From the NCBI GenBank assembly GCA_903834145.1, contig CAILHY010000010.1, forward strand, positions 1 through 64,000: DNA of 64,000 nucleotides, written 5' to 3'. Under the pieces are notes generated by a model. The model saw only the letters and a program-made list of their open reading frames with translations. It did no database searches and had not been told where the DNA came from. Positions within the stretch are counted from its first letter, which is position 1. Each line of letters starts with the position of its first letter. Source of the stretch: an uncultured Actinomycetes bacterium (GTDB lineage Bacteria; Actinomycetota; Actinomycetes; Nanopelagicales; Nanopelagicaceae). This document shows positions 58,891 through 64,000 of the stretch, in pieces. The translations under genes and the position numbers were made by a program.

Positions 58891-59955
58891 ATGCAAACAG
58901 GTCGTACCACTCTTAGCAAGTTCCTCATTGAAGAATTAGCTGCTGGCCATAGTGATCTTGGCTCACTTTTGATCGATGTCGCTGCTGCCGTAAAAAGTAT
59001 TTCAGTAATCCTCGCGAAAGGCGCATTGGATGGCGCCTTGGGCTCACTTGATGCGCAAAATGTTCAAGGTGAAGTACAGAAGAAACTCGACGTCATATGC
59101 AATGAGACTTTCATTTCCCAGTGTGAATGGGGAGGGCAAGTCTCTGGCATGGTTTCTGAAGAATTAGAAGATGTCTATGCCATTCCAGATGGAAACCCGA
59201 GGGGTAAGTACATATTGCTCTTTGATCCGCTTGATGGTTCAAGCAACGTGGATTTTAATGTTTCGGTAGGGACAATCTTTTCCATTCTTGCTAAGGAGGA
59301 CAACGAACCAGCAGTCACCGATGATTTCCTTAAACCCGGAATAACCCAAGTAGCCGCAGGATACGCACTGTATGGCCCTTCGACGATGTTGGTTCTCACT
59401 ATCGGGCACGGAACTCATGGTTTCACATTGGATCGCGAAGGTGGCAATTTTGTCTTGACCCACCCATCGATTCTCATACCTGAAGAAACTTCGGAGTACT
59501 CGATCAACACGAGCAATTCAAGGTTTTGGGAACCTCCGATTGCGCGATACATCGCTGAATGCAAAGCCGGCACCTCTGGTGTGCGTGATCACGATTTCAA
59601 TATGCGATGGATTGCTTCTATGGTTGCCGAAGTCCATCGCATTATTTTGCGTGGAGGAATCTTTATGTATCCGCGAGATACGAAAGATCCAAGCAAGCCC
59701 GGCCGACTTCGCTTGATGTATGAAGCAAATCCGATGGCAATGCTGATTGAACAAGCCGGAGGATGGGCAAGCACCGGCCGACAAAGAATGTTAGAAGTAA
59801 ATCCCACTTCAATTCATCAACGCATTCCTGTTGTTTTGGGTTCCAGGCGGGAAGTGGAACGGGTAGAGAAATACCATGCTGAATATGACGCCGGTACGGA
59901 CACCATTTTTGACTCTCCGCTTTTTGGCGAGCGATCCCTTTATTTAGAGAACTAA
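58891..59955 (+). CDS. fbp: Fructose-1,6-bisphosphatase class I (Calvin-cycle type)
   Basis: Hydrolyses fructose-1,6-bisphosphate and, in proteobacterial Calvin operons, often also sedoheptulose-1,7-bisphosphate. The 354-residue sequence has the metal motif FDPLDGSSN at 111-119, the upstream Glu pair in SEELED (90-91), and LRLMYEANPMAMLIEQAGG near residue 270. It belongs to a different fold class from the GlpX enzyme at 49640. The Shine-Dalgarno sequence GAGGAG overlaps the cbbM stop. The three genes are evidently one operon. No separate SBPase gene is seen. Confidence 0.96.
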   Translation: MQTGRTTLSKFLIEELAAGHSDLGSLLIDVAAAVKSISVILAKGALDGALGSLDAQNVQGEVQKKLDVICNETFISQCEWGGQVSGMVSEELEDVYAIPDGNPRGKYILLFDPLDGSSNVDFNVSVGTIFSILAKEDNEPAVTDDFLKPGITQVAAGYALYGPSTMLVLTIGHGTHGFTLDREGGNFVLTHPSILIPEETSEYSINTSNSRFWEPPIARYIAECKAGTSGVRDHDFNMRWIASMVAEVHRIILRGGIFMYPRDTKDPSKPGRLRLMYEANPMAMLIEQAGGWASTGRQRMLEVNPTSIHQRIPVVLGSRREVERVEKYHAEYDAGTDTIFDSPLFGERSLYLEN

Positions 59956-59967
59956 TAGGAGGCGTAC

Positions 59968-60843
59968 ATGTCCAAGAAATTTCCTGTTATAGCTATCACC
60001 GGATCCTCTGGAGCTGGAACGACGACGGTAAAGAAAAGCTTCCAGCACATTTTTCGTCGCGAGATGATCAATGCTCACATCATCGAGGGCGATTCTTTTC
60101 ATCGATATAACCGAATTGAAATGCGCGAAAAAATGGCTGCAGCAGAGAAAGCAGGTCACAAGCACCTGAGTCACTTTGGTCCCGAGGCAAATCTCTTGGA
60201 AGAGCTTTCTGATCTTTTTGCTGGCTATAGCAATAACGGAACAGGTCGTTCACGTCTCTACTTACATGATGACGTTGAAGCAGCGCCTTTTGGTCAAGAA
60301 CAGGGGACTTTTACTCCCTGGGAGGAGATTCCTCATGGAACTGATTTACTCTTCTATGAAGGGCTACACGGCGGGTATGCCGATGAAAGAACTAATGTGG
60401 CCGAGAATGTAGACCTTCTCGTTGGCGTTGTCCCTATTATCAATCTCGAATGGATTCAAAAGCTCCACAGAGATCAAGCATCACGTGGATATTCAAAGGA
60501 AGCAGTTGTTGAAACCATTCTTCGCAGAATGCCCGATTATGTGAAGTACATCTGCCCTCAGTTTTCAAAGACCCATGTGAATTTCCAACGCGTGCCTATT
60601 GTCGACACCTCTAACCCATTCGTAGCGCGAGATATTCCAACTCCCGATGAAAGTATGGTCATTATTCGCTTCACAAATCCAAAAGGAATTGATTTCTCCT
60701 ACTTGCTCTCAATGCTGGACAACTCTTGGATGACGCGCCCAAACTCAATTGTCATCCCGGGTGGTAAAATGGGCCTTGCAATGCAGTTGATATTCACGCC
60801 GATGATTCTGAAGATTATGGATCAGAAGAAGAAGGCGTTCTGA
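59968..60843 (+). CDS. prk: Phosphoribulokinase class I
   Basis: Makes the RuBisCO substrate from ribulose-5-phosphate and ATP. The 291-residue length and sequence match the proteobacterial octameric class I enzyme, not the cyanobacterial/plant class. The P-loop is GSSGAGTTT at 12-20. Asp42 (catalytic base), His45, Arg49, Glu131, Lys165, Arg168 and Asp169 are all at the numbers known from Rhodobacter sphaeroides PRK. An AGGAGG Shine-Dalgarno sequence precedes the ATG. This makes a working Calvin cycle likely, since RuBisCO without PRK would point to another pathway. Confidence 0.97.
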   Translation: MSKKFPVIAITGSSGAGTTTVKKSFQHIFRREMINAHIIEGDSFHRYNRIEMREKMAAAEKAGHKHLSHFGPEANLLEELSDLFAGYSNNGTGRSRLYLHDDVEAAPFGQEQGTFTPWEEIPHGTDLLFYEGLHGGYADERTNVAENVDLLVGVVPIINLEWIQKLHRDQASRGYSKEAVVETILRRMPDYVKYICPQFSKTHVNFQRVPIVDTSNPFVARDIPTPDESMVIIRFTNPKGIDFSYLLSMLDNSWMTRPNSIVIPGGKMGLAMQLIFTPMILKIMDQKKKAF

Positions 60844-60859
60844 ATCGATAGGGGTGTAC

Positions 60860-62056
60860 ATGAAGGCGATGCGACGTGTAATTCGCCTTTTCACTGATCG
60901 TCGCGCTTGGGTTCAACAAGTGGTTGTTACCGCCGCGGCTGCTGCAACTGCGTGGCAAATAGGCGATATCGCATTCAAGAACGGCGGATTAGTCGCTGCA
61001 ATCGTGGCGAGTTTGACCGTTCGCATCTCACTTCATAAATCAACGCGTGAAGGTTTTGGCCAGATATTGGGAACGGCAATTGGGGCAGGTACGGCGCTGC
61101 TGAGTGTGAGTCTTTTTGGTTTTGGTGCAGTCACAGTAGGAGTAACGGTAGTGATGTGTTCGGTTGCAGCCCGTGCAATGCATTTAGGTGAAGTTGCCTC
61201 CATCAACGTTCCTGTTACAGCTCTCATTGTTATCGGTCCTGGAATCAGTGAGAACAATGCACAAAACAGAATGGTCTCGACTCTTATTGGTGCGAGCATT
61301 GCGATTTTATACTCTTACTTTGCACACCCGAAAACACCAGCAGGTCGAACGATCGATCAAATCGCATCCTTAGGCACCAAAGCCGCGCAACTTCTTGGAA
61401 CAATGTCCGAAGGGGTTGCGGCAGGCTTTACGCAAAGGGAGGCCGGTAATTGGTTAGCATCGGCGCGGCTTCTCATTGAAGAGATTCCTCGCGTACGCGC
61501 CCAAGCCCTTGAAGCCCGAACTTATGCGAAATGGTTTCCTACAGCCGAGAAAGATGAAGCGGAGGATCTTTATTCGCGGGGCGTAGCAATTGAACACACA
61601 GTCGTTCAAGTCCGAACAATTGCAAGAACGCTTTTTGATTCTGCTGTTGAAGGCGGAATTCCAGATTCAACTCAACGCAAAATCGCAGAAGCCCTATCGG
61701 CGGCAAGTTTCGCGATCAGTTCTGATGTGGAAGAACTACTCAAGGATGGATCGGCCGGAGATAATCCACAGCTCACAGCAGATATGAGGCTTGTTGGTGC
61801 AGAATTAGTGGATTTATTGATCAATGAATCTCCGGCGGAGGATCAAGAACAGATAGCACGCAGTATGTCTCTGGTGACAAACCTGGATCGCATCGCTGAT
61901 TCATTGGATCAAGCATCACCAGCAATGTTTGCCGTCGAAACACCGACTGAACCTCAAGGTCAAAAGGTTCTATCGCTTTCTCCGCTGGAGCAAGGAAGAA
62001 AGTGGCGCCGCAATTTCCGAAAAGTACTTCCGAAAAAGTTGCGCAAGTATTTCTAG
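60860..62056 (+). CDS. FUSC-like / aromatic acid exporter family membrane protein
   Basis: A 398-residue protein with about four N-terminal hydrophobic helices (residues 25-150), then a long soluble helical part, as in the ArAE_1/FUSC (DUF939) family. Related proteins export aromatic acids or act on surface integrity; the substrate is unknown. The ATG at 60860 has an AGGGG Shine-Dalgarno sequence 5 bases before it, so the upstream GTG at 60854 is not used. It begins 16 bases after prk and may be co-transcribed with the cbb genes. Its stop abuts the convergent AI-2E gene with no gap. Confidence 0.8.
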   Translation: MKAMRRVIRLFTDRRAWVQQVVVTAAAAATAWQIGDIAFKNGGLVAAIVASLTVRISLHKSTREGFGQILGTAIGAGTALLSVSLFGFGAVTVGVTVVMCSVAARAMHLGEVASINVPVTALIVIGPGISENNAQNRMVSTLIGASIAILYSYFAHPKTPAGRTIDQIASLGTKAAQLLGTMSEGVAAGFTQREAGNWLASARLLIEEIPRVRAQALEARTYAKWFPTAEKDEAEDLYSRGVAIEHTVVQVRTIARTLFDSAVEGGIPDSTQRKIAEALSAASFAISSDVEELLKDGSAGDNPQLTADMRLVGAELVDLLINESPAEDQEQIARSMSLVTNLDRIADSLDQASPAMFAVETPTEPQGQKVLSLSPLEQGRKWRRNFRKVLPKKLRKYF

Positions 62057-63175
62057 TTAGGTCGCATCAGAGCGTGGAAATACCACCTCTTCGAGAATCA
62101 GAATGACGGCCGCGGCAAGAGGAACTGCAAGAAGTGCGCCAACCAATCCCAGCAATGAAGAACCTAGTAGCGCGGCGATGATAGTGACCGCACCTGGCAC
62201 TGATAGAGACTTCTTCATAATCTTGGGAGTAATCACGTAGTTTTCAATTTGAACGTAGAGCACGTAAGCCAAAAAGGCGATGAGTCCTGTAGGGATGGAT
62301 TGTGTCAAAGCGATAATCGTGACAATCGAACAACCAATGAAATGTCCTATTAGCGGGATAAGGCCGCAAACAAGAATGATCATCGCGAGGGCGATCGGTG
62401 AAGGAAGTCCAAGGAGAGATCCAAGAATTAGAACAAAAATACTGGCGAGGAACGAAATTGTGATTTGGCTGCCAACGAACGCGCCGATTCGCGCGATGAT
62501 CGCGTAAGCAAGGCGTGAGACACGATCGCGTCGCGTAGCAGGTACTAGTCGCAACCCAAGTTCGGTCATAGTGGGAAGTGAGATGAGGAAGTAGAGAGTG
62601 AGGACCAAGACGGTGAGCGATGAGAAAGTTCCAGAGAGAACGGTTTTACCGACTCCGACTACGCCACCAAAGGCAGAAACAATTAACGTTCCATCTTTTG
62701 TTATGGCACGGAGTTTGACTTGAAGCGTGTCAACGATTCCGTAATGAGTGTTAAGGGAGGCGATCGTGGAATTATGTTTGAGATCGTTGAGCAGCGAAGG
62801 TGCGCGATTAATAAGTTCAGCCCCCTGTGTGACAACAGGTGGAATTACAAGCCACGCGAATAGTCCGACGAAAATAATTACAAGCATGAATATGGTGGTT
62901 ACCGCTTTACCTCTATTGAGTCCTCTTGATCGCAGCGCTTCCACTGCTGGATTGAGTCCCATCGCAAGAAAGAGCGCAATAATGATGAGAACAAATGTTT
63001 GGCTGGCGGCTGCAAGAGATCGCATGACTACGAGAGCTAGTAAGCCACCTGCTGTTGCAAGGAAGCCAAAATAGAAGGGGTGAGAATGATTGATGGGATC
63101 CCCTGGTAATCCGTAATCGACCGGGACCTCCTCCTTCTTGACTGTGCTCTTCTTGAATCGCTCTGAGAGTGCCAT
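62057..63175 (-). CDS. AI-2E family transporter
   Basis: A 372-residue membrane protein with seven or eight helices and the family motifs around LFLAMGLNPAVEALRSRG and GLIPLIGHFIG. Members include autoinducer-2 exporters and sodium/proton antiporters, so the ligand is open. The start at 63175 (MALSERFKKS) is chosen because a TACACT box lies 6 bases upstream and the longer frame to 63259 has no family match. Confidence 0.9.
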   Translation of the reverse strand: MALSERFKKSTVKKEEVPVDYGLPGDPINHSHPFYFGFLATAGGLLALVVMRSLAAASQTFVLIIIALFLAMGLNPAVEALRSRGLNRGKAVTTIFMLVIIFVGLFAWLVIPPVVTQGAELINRAPSLLNDLKHNSTIASLNTHYGIVDTLQVKLRAITKDGTLIVSAFGGVVGVGKTVLSGTFSSLTVLVLTLYFLISLPTMTELGLRLVPATRRDRVSRLAYAIIARIGAFVGSQITISFLASIFVLILGSLLGLPSPIALAMIILVCGLIPLIGHFIGCSIVTIIALTQSIPTGLIAFLAYVLYVQIENYVITPKIMKKSLSVPGAVTIIAALLGSSLLGLVGALLAVPLAAAVILILEEVVFPRSDAT

Positions 63176-63181
63176 GTATTG

Positions 63182-63187
63182 AGTGTA
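63182..63187 (-). promoter_or_regulatory. Leaderless-type -10 box (TACACT) of the AI-2E gene
   Basis: TACACT on the minus strand, 6 bases before the ATG at 63175. Same hexamer as the promoter before the alpha/beta hydrolase. Confidence 0.55.
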
Positions 63188-63261
63188 AACGGTGGCCTCA
63201 ATCACCTGAGAGACGCCTCTCTGTTTACATTCGGTTAACCTGAGTAAGAGAGAATGCACTC

Positions 63262-64000
63262 ATGTCATTAGCGATAACGGGACTGGGCGAGGAAATCGCT
63301 GCTGTTGCCAGTTTGCCCTGGGATCGCCCGCTGGAGGAATGGCCCGAGGATCCATCCTTGGCCGAAAAACGGGGAATTTCTCGGCACGTTGTTCGCCTCG
63401 TGCGAGCACAGGATTCTCCCGATAGCGAGATCTACGCCGTAAAGGAGACCGTTTCCGAGTTTGCCAATCGTGAATACCGATTGCTGCGTGAACTTTCGCA
63501 TTTAGGGGCTCCTAGTGTGGATCCCATTGCCGTTGTAGAAGGAAGAAAAGATTCCAATGGTGAGGAGTTGCCGTGTGCGTTGGCAACACGATTCTTACCC
63601 TTTTCATTGCCCTATCGAGTTCTGCTATCGGGGGATGTTACCGCTCATGATGTGATGACCATGGCAAACGCGTTGGCATTGCTCTTGGTGCGATTGCATC
63701 TTCTCGGTTTTTGGTGGGGTGACTGTTCTCTTTCTAACACTCTCTTTAGAAGAGATGCCGAAGGATTTGCCGCGTACTTAGTGGATGCCGAAACAGGTGA
63801 ATTCCAAAAAACACTCAGTGATGGCCAACGCGAACATGATCTGGATATTGTTCATTTCAACGTTGCGGCAGAGTTAGAAGACTTGGCAATATCCGGCGTA
63901 CTTTATCCAGGCATGGATCCCATTCGTGCAAGTGATGGAGTCATTCGTCGTTATAAAAGATTATGGAAAGCACTCAAGGAACCTCAGGTACTTGATGCAT
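63262..64000 (+). CDS. DUF4032 family protein, C-terminus outside window
   Basis: The ATG at 63262 opens a frame that runs off the window, giving 246 residues. The N-terminal 120 residues resemble the kinase-like lobe of LPS kinase-type proteins (KETVSEFANREYRLLRELSHLG, then LLLVRLHLLGFWWGDCSLSNTLF), and the D-C-S-L-S-N run is the catalytic-loop-like motif. Known members are actinobacterial proteins annotated as DUF4032 or LPS-kinase-like with no proven role. An AAGAGAG sequence precedes the ATG at some distance. Confidence 0.8.
   Translation, partial: MSLAITGLGEEIAAVASLPWDRPLEEWPEDPSLAEKRGISRHVVRLVRAQDSPDSEIYAVKETVSEFANREYRLLRELSHLGAPSVDPIAVVEGRKDSNGEELPCALATRFLPFSLPYRVLLSGDVTAHDVMTMANALALLLVRLHLLGFWWGDCSLSNTLFRRDAEGFAAYLVDAETGEFQKTLSDGQREHDLDIVHFNVAAELEDLAISGVLYPGMDPIRASDGVIRRYKRLWKALKEPQVLDA

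Noticed and set aside
58891-59955. Inositol monophosphatase or GlpX-type enzyme instead of FBPase class I
   Set aside because: Length of 354, the FDPLDGSSN motif and the LMYEANPMAMLIEQAGG region are class I FBPase features.
57508-60843. Sharp codon or base composition change marking the cbb cluster as newly acquired
   Set aside because: By eye the GC and codon use look like those of the neighbours, so any transfer is old enough to have adapted; it needs a computed test.
62057-63259. Longer AI-2E ORF starting at 63259
   Set aside because: It would read through the TACACT promoter and adds no conserved sequence.

Overview
The window is chromosomal DNA from a free-living, high-density-coding actinobacterium with moderate GC. 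Gene order is typically actinobacterial: clpS-DUF2017-murI-rph-rdgB, then argS-lysA-hom-thrC-thrB-rho-rpmE-prfA-prmC-(tsaC-like)-glyA-wecA-like-atpI/Z-atpBEFHAGDC. Other actinobacterial marks are DUF3039, DUF2017 and DUF4032 proteins, an Arg/Asp-rich insertion in Rho, a MurA with Asp in place of the catalytic Cys, and many promoters of leaderless type. Very short spacers and convergent genes that share stop-codon bases suggest a streamlined genome, such as the freshwater Nanopelagicales (acI) group. That placement is inference from gene order and compactness, not a phylogeny.

Layout. 1-9.2 kb: end of a class III aminotransferase, typA, argG, a small hypothetical gene, class I fructose-bisphosphate aldolase, the pntAA-pntAB-pntB transhydrogenase operon and argF. 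9.2-15.2 kb: DUF3039, a secreted GH18-like protein, the clpS to rdgB block, and a membrane protein with a histone-H1-like Lys/Ala tail. 15.3-21.9 kb: acyltransferase/SGNH protein, coiled-coil protein, hemolysin III homologue, metY, a GNAT acetyltransferase, gdhA. 22-28.5 kb: an accessory-looking stretch with a MalT-like LuxR regulator, an MFS transporter, an SDR and an aldehyde dehydrogenase, ending at tRNA-Leu(TAG). 28.7-49.6 kb: amino-acid biosynthesis, translation genes and the complete F1Fo ATP synthase operon. 49.6-56.7 kb: glpX, murA, cobalamin adenosyltransferase, a secreted protein, an ABC exporter, a small zinc-ligand protein and a second aldehyde dehydrogenase. 56.7-62 kb: an alpha/beta hydrolase, then cbbM-fbp-prk and a FUSC-like membrane protein. 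The window closes with an AI-2E family permease and a truncated DUF4032 gene.

The most notable system is the compact Calvin-Benson-Bassham cluster (57508-60843): form II RuBisCO, a class I fructose-1,6-bisphosphatase and a proteobacterial-type (class I) phosphoribulokinase, adjacent and on one strand. Every RuBisCO and phosphoribulokinase active-site residue checked sits at the same residue number as in the Rhodospirillum rubrum and Rhodobacter sphaeroides enzymes, as recalled from memory. Form II RuBisCO and this PRK class are mainly known from Proteobacteria, so lateral acquisition is likely. The genome also keeps a housekeeping class II FBPase (glpX) 7 kb away, so the class I Fbp looks dedicated to the cycle. 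No rbcS, cbbR, cbbQ/cbbO activase or carboxysome gene is in the window. CO2 fixation might serve as an electron sink or a mixotrophic supplement; that is inference. Transketolase, PGK, GAPDH and the pentose isomerases would have to be encoded elsewhere.
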